Of a DNA stretch of 64,000 bases, positions 23,351 to 32,529 are shown piece after piece. The stretch is taken from assembly GCA_001695595.3 (NCBI GenBank), contig MBPM02000032.1, positions 248,001-312,000 of the forward strand. Reading direction: 5' to 3'. Each line of letters starts with the position of its first letter. The first letter of the stretch is position 1. The notes under the pieces were generated by a model. It saw only the letters and a program-made list of their open reading frames with translations. It made no database searches and was not told the origin of the DNA. Position numbers and translations under genes: made by a program. This DNA comes from Plasmopara viticola. Lineage: Eukaryota; Oomycota; Peronosporomycetes; Peronosporales; Peronosporaceae.

Positions 23351-23518
23351 TGGCGCGATTAAGGGCGTGGAAGGGGGTTTGGCCTGGTGCTGGAGACCGT
23401 CGCGATGAGGGTGAGACTCGTTAGAGACCTGCAGATGCCCGAGAGCACCTGCCCGAAGCGCGCGAGCATTTAGCCCCCGCGCTTGGAAGGAGGGCGTCAC
23501 CCCAACCTTTTCCGAAAA

Positions 23519-23530
23519 CACTCGATGGTA
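23519..23530 (+). repeat. Target-site duplication, copy adjoining the LINE 5' end
   Basis: Second copy of CACTCGATGGTA (first at 22355-22366). It begins the stretch that resembles the upstream region of the other effector, so the insertion probably fell within the ancestral effector promoter. Confidence 0.85.
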
Positions 23531-23751
23531 TAGCCGATATAATTTACACGAAAGAGCCCACATACACAAAGAAACATGAAAAATTGATGCGTTGTGCCGG
23601 GCATCTTGTATAAAATAGTGTACGGTTTTAAGCGCGCCATTTCATTTGAGAATATATACATGAGCCGATCATTGTTTACGGTACGTTTGTGATTTATTGC
23701 ACATGTCTGCCCATCAAATTTTTGAATTAGATCTACATCATTGCCCTCGTA

Positions 23752-23770
23752 GCTCACGACGTGCAGCGGA
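23752..23770 (+). repeat. 5' leader block conserved with the first effector
   Basis: Matches 3708-3726 except at one base and directly precedes the ATG, supporting 23771 as the start. Confidence 0.75.
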
Positions 23771-26700
23771 ATGGGTCACCTATACACCCGCCGAGTGATA
23801 CTTGCAGTATCAGCGATCGGTACTTTGACAATAGCCACGATATACTTGCCCCTCATTGCAGCTCACAGCAATGAGAATGTTCATTCTAGAAGGCTGGAGG
23901 GAACTAATGATTTGTCTTTCAGCGTCAAAGACGAAGAGCGAATGCCATTGCCCTTTAAAGTCGCGGAGACGGTCGCTGAAGATGTCGAGTCGCTTATTAA
24001 GCCATTGAGCATTACAATTCGGGAATTTCCCAAAAACGAATCGCCGTTTTTAAAATTCAATAAGTTGAACGAATATATCGAGCACGAACGTGCTGCTCTA
24101 TCGGAAGATGTTCAAAGGCCGCTTCAGACTATCGCTCGTACCGTCGCGGTACATTTCGGAGATGACAAGTTGTCGAGATGGATTGAGGAGGCGAAGCAAA
24201 TCCCTGAGCAGCAAGCCCTCGCAAATGAACTTGAAGCTGGTCTTTTCATGCAATGGTCTAGCACGAGCAAGAGAACAGAAGACGTGTTTAAGATGCTAAA
24301 GCTTAATTTTGTGTTTGAAGATGAAGTAAAGCATACGACACCCGATAAGTTGTTTGAGAACTCTGGGCTAGACATTTTAATCGGCTACGCGAGTAAACTG
24401 TACGAGGCAAAGACGGACATGGTGGACATGGCTGATATCGCCGGTGCCGAGAGAAAGTATGAAAGAGAGGGGCAAAAGGATGTGGTTGCTGTCTTGCAAG
24501 ATCACTTTTATATGAAGGAACTACTTTACATGATAGAGGAGACGATTAAGCGACCGAAGCCTCGTGTGTCAGTCGTAAAGATTGAAGCTGGTCTTGTAGA
24601 CTATTGGATGAGCGTAGAAAACCTCACAGTCGAACGCTTGTTTCATTATCTCAAATTGGAAAAGGATATTACTCTTGCCAGTCACCCGCTCATGTCCTTG
24701 GTAGTCATGTATGCAGCCAAACAATCGTGCGAATTTGATTTAATCAAATTATGGGATGGCCACTTTTTTCACAAGTTGGACAGGCTTCGAGAAATTCTCG
24801 ATGAAGCGAAGGCCACTGCATATTCCAAGATTTGGGCTAAGGAAGTGGAGAAATGGCTTATCGATTACTTGGAACAGAAGAAAACGTCGAGATCTTTTAG
24901 TCGCCCGACCCACTACAATAGGGCATCATCCCCTCCGGCCGAATTGATTCCTAAAGCCCCGCTTATGGACGCAAATGTGGAGCCAATTCCATCGAGAGAT
25001 GCTCAGTCAACCGCAGAAGCCTTCAAGGTAAGACCCAGTTCAGCATCGACGCCGTTACACGCACCACTCCCGAACTTAAAACAAAAGCAGGTGAAGTCGT
25101 TTATTGATGATTTGAACCCTCAAGTAGAACACGAAACGGAAATCAATGTTGCGTTATCGACACAACGAGGAAAAATAGTTAAAAAGACAAGAAAGCAGGC
25201 AATGGTGCTGGATGAAGTCGTGACTCCACCAGCGGACCCCAAACCAATATCGTCGTCTTTAAACGAACTGAGTCCGGCATTGACGCTGCATCGAGATGCA
25301 AAGAAGAATAAAGCATCATTGATTGATGAACAAATTCCTCCAGCGAAGCTCAAAATTAATCTCGATTCTGCTATATCGCCGTTGCGACACAAACAACCTA
25401 CGGACCGGGAGCAGCCACTGATATCGAAAGAGGCCAGACCACCAGCGGACCCCAAACCAATATCAGCGTCTCGTGACAAAGTCAGTCCAGCTTCAGTGCC
25501 GCATCGAGACGCAAAGGAGCATACACCGTCATTAATCGATTATCGAAACCCTCCAGTGCACCTCAAAACCAATCCCGATTCTGCTTTACCGCCGGTGCGA
25601 CACGAACTTTCATTGAACCGGGAGCACCCAATGATGTCGAGTGAGGTCGTGACTCCACCAGCGGACCCCAAACCAATATCGTCGTCATTTGACGAACTTA
25701 TTCCAGCATCGATGCCGCGTCGAGATACAAAGAAGGATAGAACGTCATTGATTGATGATCGAAACCCTCCAGCGAAACTCGAAACCACTGCTTTGACGCC
25801 ATTGCGGGACGAAATACCTCCGAATCGGGATCAGCTACTGATGTCGAGTGAGGTCGTGACTCCACCAGCGGACCCCAAGCCAATATCGTCGTCTCTTGAC
25901 GAACTAAGTCCAGTAGCGAGGCCGCGTCGAGATACAAAAAAGGATAGAACGTCATTGATTGATGATCGAAACCCTCCAGCGAAACTCGAAACCACTGCTT
26001 TGTCGCCATTGCGGGACGAGCTACCTCCGAATCGGGAGCAGCTACTGATGTCGAGTGAGGTCGTGACTCCACCAGCGGACCCCAAGCCAATATCGTCGTC
26101 TCTTGACGAACTAAGTCCAGTAGCGAGGCCGCGTCGAGATACAAAAAAGGATAGAACGTCATTGATTGATGATCGAAACCCTCCAGCGAAACTCGAAACC
26201 ACGGCTTTGTCGCCATTGCGGGACGAACTACCTCCGAAACGGGATCAGCCTTTGATGTCGAGTGAGGTCGTGACTCCACCAGCGGACCCCAAGCCAATAT
26301 CGTCGTCTCTTGACGAACTAAGTCCAGTAGCGACGCCGCGTCGAGACGCAAAGAAGGATGAAACGTCATTGATTGATGATCGAAACCCTCCAGCGGAACC
26401 CGAAACAACTGCCTTGTCGCCATTGCGAGACGAAGGGCCTCCGAACCGGGATCAGCCTTTGATGTCGAGTGAGGTCGTGACTCCACCAGCGGACCCCAAG
26501 CCAATATCGTCGTCTCTTGACGAACTTATTCCAGCATCGACGCCGCGTCGAGATACAAAGAAGGATAGAACGTCATTGATTGATGATCGAAACCCTCCAG
26601 CGAATCTCGAAACCACTGCTTTGTCGCCATTGCGGGACGAACTACCTCCGAATCGGGAGCAACTACTGATGTCGAGTGAGGTCGTGACTCCACCAGCGGA

Positions 26701-28333
26701 CCCCAAGCCAATATCGTCGTCTCTTGACGAACTAAGTCCAGTAGCGACGCCGCGTCGAGATGCAAAGAAGGATGGAACATCATTGATTGATGATCGAAAC
26801 CGTCCAGCGGAACCCGAAACAATTGCCTTGTCGCCATTGCGAGACGAAGTACCTCCGAAACGGGATCAGCCTTTGATGTCGAGTGAGGTCGTGACTCCAC
26901 CAGCGGACCCCAAGCCAATATCGTCGTCTCTTGACGAACTAAGTCCAGCAGCGACGCCGCGTCGAGATGCAAAGAAGGATGGAACGTTTTTGATTGATGA
27001 TCGAAACCCTCCAGCGGAACCCGAAACAACTGCTTTGTCGCCATTGCGAGACGAAGTGCCTCCGAACCGGGATCAGCCTTTGATGTCGAGTGAGGTCGTG
27101 ACTCCACCAGCGGACCCCAAGCCAATATCGTCGTCTCTTGACGAACTAAGTCCAGTAGCGACGCCGCGTCGAGATGCAAAGAAGGATGGAACGTCATTGA
27201 TTGATGATCGAAACCGTCCAGCGGAACCCGAAACAACTGCCATGTTGCCATTGCGAGACGAAGGACCTCCGAACCGGGATCAGCCTTTGATGTCGAGTGA
27301 GGTCGTGACTCCACCAGCGGACCCCAAGCCAATATCGTCGTCTCTTGACGAACTAAGTCCAGTAGCGACGCCGCGTCGAGATGCAAAGAAGGATGGAACG
27401 TCATTGATTGATGATCGAAACCCTCCAGCGGAACCCGAAACAACTGCCTTGTCGCCATTGCGAGACGAAGTACCTCCGAACCGGGATCAGCCTTTGATGT
27501 CGAGTGAGGTCGTGACTCCACCAGCGGACCCCAAACCAATATCGTCGTCATTTGACAAACTTATTCCAGCATCGACGCCGCGTCGAGATACAAAGAAGGA
27601 TAAAACGTCATTGATTGATGATCGGAACCGTCCAGCGAAACTCGAAACAACTGCTATGTCGCCATTGCGAGACGAAGTACCTCCGAACCGGGATCAGCCT
27701 TTGATGTCGAGTGAGGTCGTGACTCCACCAGCGGACCCCAAACCAATATCGTCGTTTCTTGACGAACTAAGTCCAGTAGCGAGGCCGCGTCGAGATACAA
27801 AAAAGGATAGAACGTCATTGATTGATGATCGAAACCCTCCAGCGAAACTCGAAACCACTGCTTTGTCGCCATTGCGGGACGAACTACCTCCGAATCGGGA
27901 GCAACTACTGATGTCGAGTGAGGTCGTGACTCCACCAGCGGACCCCAAGCCAATATCGTCGTCTCTTGACGAACTAAGTCCAGTAGCGACGCCGCGTCGA
28001 GATGCAAAGAAGGATGGAACGTTATTGATTGATGATCGAAACCCTCCAGCGGAACCCAAAACAATTGCCTTGTCGCCATTGCGAGACGAAGTACCTCCGA
28101 AACGGGATCAGCCTTTGATGTCGAGTGAGGTCGTGACTCCACCAGCGGACCCCAAGCCAATATCGTCGTCTCTTGACGAACTTCATCCAGTAGCGACGCC
28201 GCGTCGAGATACAAAGAAGGATGGAACGTCATTGATTGATGATCGAAACCCTCCAGCGAAACTCGAAACCACTGCTTTGTCGCCATTGCGGACGAAGTAC
28301 CTCCGAACCGGGTCAGCCTTTGATGTCGAGTGA
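23771..28333 (+). CDS. RXLR-like (RRLE-dEER) WY effector, repeat-expanded, frame broken near 28290
   Basis: Paralogue of the effector at 3727, alignable from the leader through the helical region. A signal peptide lies at about 1-31, RRLE at 40-43 and KDEER at 53-57, all at the same positions as in the paralogue. WY-like helical modules follow to about residue 370, including LFMQWSS and VFKMLKLNFVF. A linker then leads to tandem 69-aa (207-bp) repeats starting near 25213. This frame covers about 15 repeats and ends early because single bases are missing near 28290 and 28312. Past 28313 the repeats continue in another frame to 30356. The uninterrupted gene would encode roughly 2190 residues. 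The break may be a real mutation or an assembly error within the array. Role and secretion are inferred from family features; the target is unknown. Confidence 0.8.
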   Translation: MGHLYTRRVILAVSAIGTLTIATIYLPLIAAHSNENVHSRRLEGTNDLSFSVKDEERMPLPFKVAETVAEDVESLIKPLSITIREFPKNESPFLKFNKLNEYIEHERAALSEDVQRPLQTIARTVAVHFGDDKLSRWIEEAKQIPEQQALANELEAGLFMQWSSTSKRTEDVFKMLKLNFVFEDEVKHTTPDKLFENSGLDILIGYASKLYEAKTDMVDMADIAGAERKYEREGQKDVVAVLQDHFYMKELLYMIEETIKRPKPRVSVVKIEAGLVDYWMSVENLTVERLFHYLKLEKDITLASHPLMSLVVMYAAKQSCEFDLIKLWDGHFFHKLDRLREILDEAKATAYSKIWAKEVEKWLIDYLEQKKTSRSFSRPTHYNRASSPPAELIPKAPLMDANVEPIPSRDAQSTAEAFKVRPSSASTPLHAPLPNLKQKQVKSFIDDLNPQVEHETEINVALSTQRGKIVKKTRKQAMVLDEVVTPPADPKPISSSLNELSPALTLHRDAKKNKASLIDEQIPPAKLKINLDSAISPLRHKQPTDREQPLISKEARPPADPKPISASRDKVSPASVPHRDAKEHTPSLIDYRNPPVHLKTNPDSALPPVRHELSLNREHPMMSSEVVTPPADPKPISSSFDELIPASMPRRDTKKDRTSLIDDRNPPAKLETTALTPLRDEIPPNRDQLLMSSEVVTPPADPKPISSSLDELSPVARPRRDTKKDRTSLIDDRNPPAKLETTALSPLRDELPPNREQLLMSSEVVTPPADPKPISSSLDELSPVARPRRDTKKDRTSLIDDRNPPAKLETTALSPLRDELPPKRDQPLMSSEVVTPPADPKPISSSLDELSPVATPRRDAKKDETSLIDDRNPPAEPETTALSPLRDEGPPNRDQPLMSSEVVTPPADPKPISSSLDELIPASTPRRDTKKDRTSLIDDRNPPANLETTALSPLRDELPPNREQLLMSSEVVTPPADPKPISSSLDELSPVATPRRDAKKDGTSLIDDRNRPAEPETIALSPLRDEVPPKRDQPLMSSEVVTPPADPKPISSSLDELSPAATPRRDAKKDGTFLIDDRNPPAEPETTALSPLRDEVPPNRDQPLMSSEVVTPPADPKPISSSLDELSPVATPRRDAKKDGTSLIDDRNRPAEPETTAMLPLRDEGPPNRDQPLMSSEVVTPPADPKPISSSLDELSPVATPRRDAKKDGTSLIDDRNPPAEPETTALSPLRDEVPPNRDQPLMSSEVVTPPADPKPISSSFDKLIPASTPRRDTKKDKTSLIDDRNRPAKLETTAMSPLRDEVPPNRDQPLMSSEVVTPPADPKPISSFLDELSPVARPRRDTKKDRTSLIDDRNPPAKLETTALSPLRDELPPNREQLLMSSEVVTPPADPKPISSSLDELSPVATPRRDAKKDGTLLIDDRNPPAEPKTIALSPLRDEVPPKRDQPLMSSEVVTPPADPKPISSSLDELHPVATPRRDTKKDGTSLIDDRNPPAKLETTALSPLRTKYLRTGSAFDVE

Positions 28334-30190
28334 GGTCGTGACTCCACCAGCGGACCCCAAGCCAATATCGTCGTCTCTTGACGAACTAAGTCCAGTAGCG
28401 ACGCCGCGTCGAGATGCAAAGAAGGATGGAACGTTATTGATTGATGATCGAAACCCTCCAGCGGAACCCAAAACAATTGCCTTGTCGCCATTGCGAGACG
28501 AAGTACCTCCGAAACGGGATCAGCCTTTGATGTCGAGTGAGGTCGTGACTCCACCAGCGGACCCCAAGCCAATATCGTCGTCTCTTGACGAACTTCATCC
28601 AGTAGCGACGCCGCGTCGAGATACAAAGAAGGATGGAACGTCATTGATTGATGATCGAAACCCTCCAGCGAAACTCGAAACCACTGCTTTGTCGCCATTG
28701 CGGGACGAACTACCTCCGAATCGGGAGCAGTTTCTGATGTCGAGTGAGGTCGTGACTCCACCAGCGGACCCCAAGCCAATATCGTCGTCTCTTGACGAAC
28801 TAAGTCCAGCAGCGACGCCGCGTCGAGATGCAAAGAAGGATGGAACGTTTTTGATTGATGATCGAAACCCTCCAGCGGAACCCGAAACAACTGCTTTGTC
28901 GCCATTGCGAGACGAAGTGCCTCCGAACCGGGATCAGCCTTTGATGTCGAGTGAGGTCGTGACTCCACCAGCGGACCCCAAGCCAATATCGTCGTCTCTT
29001 GACGAACTAAGTCCAGTAGCGACGCCGCGTCGAGATGCAAAGAAGGATGGAACGTTATTGATTGATGATCGAAACCCTCCAGCGGAACCCAAAACAATTG
29101 CCTTGTCGCCATTGCGAGACGAAGTACCTCCGAAACGGGATCAGCCTTTGATGTCGAGTGAGGTCGTGACTCCACCAGCGGACCCCAAGCCAATATCGTC
29201 GTCTCTTGACGAACTTCATCCAGTAGCGACGCCGCGTCGAGATACAAAGAAGGATGGAACGTCATTGATTGATGATCGAAACCCTCCAGCGAAACTCGAA
29301 ACCACTGCTTTGTCGCCATTGCGGGACGAACTACCTCCGAATCGGGAGCAGTTTCTGATGTCGAGTGAGGTCGTGACTCCACCAGCGGACCCCAAGCCAA
29401 TATCGTCGTCTCTTGACGAACTAAGTCCAGCAGCGACGCCGCGTCGAGATGCAAAGAAGGATGGAACGTTTTTGATTGATGATCGAAACCCTCCAGCGGA
29501 ACCCGAAACAACTGCTTTGTCGCCATTGCGAGACGAAGTGCCTCCGAACCGGGATCAGCCTTTGATGTCGAGTGAGGTCGTGACTCCACCAGCGGACCCC
29601 AAGCCAATATCGTCGTCTCTTGACGAACTTATTCCAGCATCGACGCCGCGTCGAGATGCAAAGAAGGATGGAACGTTTTTGATTGATGATCGAAATTCTC
29701 CAGCGGAACTCGAAACAACTGCTTTGTCGCCATTGCGAGACGAAGTACCTCCGAACCGGGATCAGCCTTTGATGTCGAGTGAGGTCGTGACTCCACCAGC
29801 GGACCCCAAGCCAATATCGTCGTCTCTTGACGAACTAAGTCCAGCATCGACGCCGCGTCGAGATGCAAAGAAGGATGGGACGTCATTGATTGATGATCGA
29901 AACCCTCCAGCGGAACTCGAAACAACTGCTTTGTCGTCATTGCGAGACGAAGTACCTCCAAACCGGGAGCAGCCTTTGATGTCGAGTGAGGTCGTGACTC
30001 CACCAGCGGACCCCAAACCAATATCGTCGTCTCTTGACGAACTTAATCCAGTAGCGACGCCGCGTCGAGACGCAAAGAAGGATGGGATGTCATTAATTGA
30101 TGATCGAAACCCTCCAGCGGAACTCGAAACCAAATTCGATTCTACTTTACCGCCGTTGCGGCACGAACTACCTTCAACGCGGGAGCAGCC
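25213..30190 (+). repeat. Coding tandem repeat, about 24 x 207 bp, with a 621-bp higher-order unit
   Basis: A period of 207 bp is seen in the spacing of ATGTCGAGTGAGGTCGTGAC (for example 25841 and 26048). The repeat is homologous to the 231-bp repeat of the first effector (shared PAD.KPI.SS..ELSP, DAKK and DDRNP blocks) but expanded separately. Near the 3' end, three-unit blocks of 621 bp recur almost unchanged (about 28390-29010 and 29010-29630), marking a recent segmental duplication. Confidence 0.9.
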
Positions 30191-30356
30191 ACTGATGCCG
30201 AGTAAGGCCGAGACGTCACCAGCGGACCCTAAACCAACACCGTCGTCTCCGAACGCATCACGTTCGAGGAGCCGATTAGCCAGATTTCGTCGCTGGCTGT
30301 CTGCTCTATGGGCGAAACTGCGCGCACTACTTTGGCCATCTAGCTGGACAGGGTAA
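28313..30356 (+). CDS. 3' part of the second effector in a shifted frame
   Basis: An open frame from 28236 becomes in-frame with the effector repeats at about 28313 and runs to TAA at 30354-30356. It encodes about nine further 69-aa repeats and then a C-terminus ending SRSRLARFRRWLSALWAKLRALL, nearly the same as the end of the first effector. The first 25 codons of the open frame (28236-28312) are out of register and not meaningful. It has no signal peptide of its own, so it is best read as the distal half of the gene at 23771, not as a separate gene. Confidence 0.75.
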
Positions 30357-31472
30357 ATCCAGTCATGTCGCGAGGCATCACTATTGGTTTAAATGTTACT
30401 TCAACGCGGACTTTGTCCCGTCTATTTTCGATAGTCCGCTTCAATGCGGACTTCGCTCACGATAGTAACGACCATCGGAGCATTGGTTTTCCCCTACGGT
30501 TTATTGCTGCGTTTACGTGCACCTAATGAAATTTACTTTATGTTTAAATTCCATTCACGCATCAACTATGCCTCAGCAGACTAAATATGAAGACACACAG
30601 ACAAAAATTAAATGCGCGAGATGCGACTGTAGACTGTAACTACGTTGGGATTCGCAAAGCTGAATAGTCTTTACGACAAGCCCGTAGCAAACTTTGATCT
30701 AGTCGATCCCGCGTTAAACTTTTATTTGTAATGCCAAAATTAGAATACAGCTACCTTCTTTCCAATAACGTATGGATAATGAAATGGGGGGAATAAATAG
30801 AGCGGCTCTTAAAGTTTATAATCTATCAGTCTGATAACAGCCAGTATACCATGACCAGTGCTTAATACATCGTCCACTAAAGTTTGCGCTTCATCCTGCA
30901 CGCTAAATTCATCACATTACGAGTACAAATAAAACTTTCTACGTGCCGTGGCCTTCAGCAGTATGTTAGAATAATATCAGACCTGGAGGTGACATAAGTT
31001 CTGTAAATTTAGAAACCATTTACTAGTGACGGACCCATCGATAAATTGTTCGTTCGTACATAATTTTGGTGCTAAGTCGCGCTGGCCCAATTTTTTCTCA
31101 TCAACCTACTACGATGTCATGATCAAAAACGCAGTGACAAATGTGCAACGTATTTTGTAAAGCCTTCTTTTCTCAAAGACATTTTTTTTCAGGGGCAGTC
31201 TTCAGTACATAGAATGTTTGTAGATCTTAGACCAAGTTGGAGATGACTCGCCATACACATTTTTTATTCCAATATAATTTTGCTGGCATTATTAAGTACA
31301 ATATTCGGTAGCTTGTAAATCATACCAATTATTAATTTGATAAAAAGAACGCTTCTCTCTAACTTCAAGAACGTATTGACTAGACCATGGAGTACAGCTT
31401 GTTGCAAAGTAATAAGTTTTCATTTGTCGGTGTTTTCTTTCGTCATATTTGGCGCTTCTGCTGGGGTTTAAG
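30357..31472. other. AT-rich spacer after the second effector
   Basis: The first 80 bp carry the 3' block shared with the first effector (30399-30432, partly repeated at 30439). The rest has no open frame or motif I recognise. The downstream RWP-RK gene ends at 31473 on the other strand. Confidence 0.6.
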
Positions 31473-32443
31473 TTAGTAATATGCCCGGACAGACTCGCAC
31501 ACGTTGGCCAGAAACAGCAGCGGGAAATCGCGTTCGAACCGGGATAAATCGGTGAAAAGATTTACGTCGCTGCTTTGGATGCCAGGAATGTGGCGTGTCA
31601 GTGTCTCACGAGGAATTGGATGTGTCATTTGCAGCTGTGTTGGTTGTTCTCGATTCGGACGAGTGGCGCTAAGCCGAACGTTGTTTCTTTTTCGACGGTG
31701 CCGTTGGTGAGCAGAGCGAATTATATGCTCGCGTTCTTCTTCTAATCGTCGCAATTTCTTGTTAAATTGCGCGGGCGTCACCATTAATGGTAGCTCCTGA
31801 TTGTCTAGATATCCAGGGCTGCGCTCTAAAAAAAGCAATCCCCACAGTGAAACTTTAATTTCAATGTCGAGAAGATCCTTACCCTGGTCAACTCCGGCAA
31901 GCATCGCAGAACGGCTGTTTTTGAGTTCACTAATGCGTCGACGTACTGATGATAGCTGTCGATATGGCCATTTGCTGATGCGATTTCGTCTACAAATTCG
32001 TTTGAGAGCTGCTTCACAAATTCCCAATCGTTCGGCTGCCTGAAATCAACTCAATGTTTTCGCATGGTCACTAGATTATCGCTACTGCTCAACAAATTTC
32101 AAGGCACAACATGCAGCTCGGGCGGCACTAGATTTCTAGCGACATAGTCGTCCGATCTCACCGTCTTAAGTGGCAAGTGGTAGACTGTTTGCAGTTGCTC
32201 CACGTTGAAGTGAATTCGCTGTCGTCGTCTCTTATAGCGTATTCCACTTTCAGCTTCCGAGTCGCTTGATGCTTCTTCTTCTTCTCCTTCTTGTCCAACG
32301 TGAACGTTACTGACGTCGCTAAGGACCACCTCGTCTTCATTGCTCTCACTACTGCTTCCAGCGTAACTCGTTGTGGCTTGAAGTGGCCTTTGGTCACGCT
32401 GAGTAGCTGAAAGCGATGATTGTTGAGGCGATGCGGAGCTCAT
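31473..32443 (-). CDS. RWP-RK domain transcription factor, two exons
   Basis: A nuclear DNA-binding regulator of the RWP-RK family. Exon 1 is 32443-32162 (94 codons) and exon 2 is 32039-31473. The intron of 122 nt begins GTGAGA and ends TTTCAG and lies inside the domain: YHLPLKT before it joins AAERLGICEAALKRICRR after it, which rebuilds the canonical RWP-RK helix-turn-helix. The spliced product has 282 residues. It has an acidic Ser/Glu-rich segment (34-66), a basic KRRRQR stretch (71-76) that may act in nuclear import, the RWP-RK domain (about 76-130, with SKWPYRQL at 116-123), and a charged helical stretch with LRRLEEEREHIIR. It differs clearly from the three RWP-RK genes at 43-51 kb. Target genes are unknown. 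Confidence 0.88.
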
Positions 32444-32463
32444 GCTGATGGAGATATGACAAA

Positions 32464-32471
32464 AGAATGAA
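32464..32471 (-). promoter_or_regulatory. Oomycete initiator-like element of the RWP-RK gene
   Basis: On the minus strand TTCATTCT matches YTCAYTYY about 21 bp upstream of the ATG at 32443, in the context CTTCATTCTTTTG. This is a good positional match to the oomycete transcription start motif. Confidence 0.45.
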
Positions 32472-32529
32472 GGTCCGTCAAGACGTTGCGGTAGCGCATT
32501 GCGAGCGGGCAGCTGAAGAGTGGTAGGGT

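Larger units (their letters stand above)
22367..23518 (-). mobile_element. Internally deleted non-LTR (LINE) retrotransposon
   Basis: The element is bounded by a perfect 12-bp target-site duplication. Read on the minus strand it has a short 5' region, the start of an AP-type endonuclease (IGSFNVNSLG...VDILGLRETKI), a run of 15 A, then the C-terminal end of a LINE reverse transcriptase polyprotein, a stop and a tail of ATTAC repeats. The catalytic core of the reverse transcriptase and most of the endonuclease are absent. Both ends and the duplication are intact, so the deletion probably preceded or accompanied insertion, not later decay. It lies between RIC1 and the second effector, about 240 bp upstream of the effector ATG. 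It cannot move by itself. Confidence 0.88.

Noticed and set aside
25540..30133. Long minus-strand open frames across the second effector array (for example 28183-29607, 474 codons)
   Set aside because: They are the reverse complement of a repeat whose period is a multiple of three, so a stop-free frame in one unit is copied in all. No signal peptide, domain or independent upstream region was seen.
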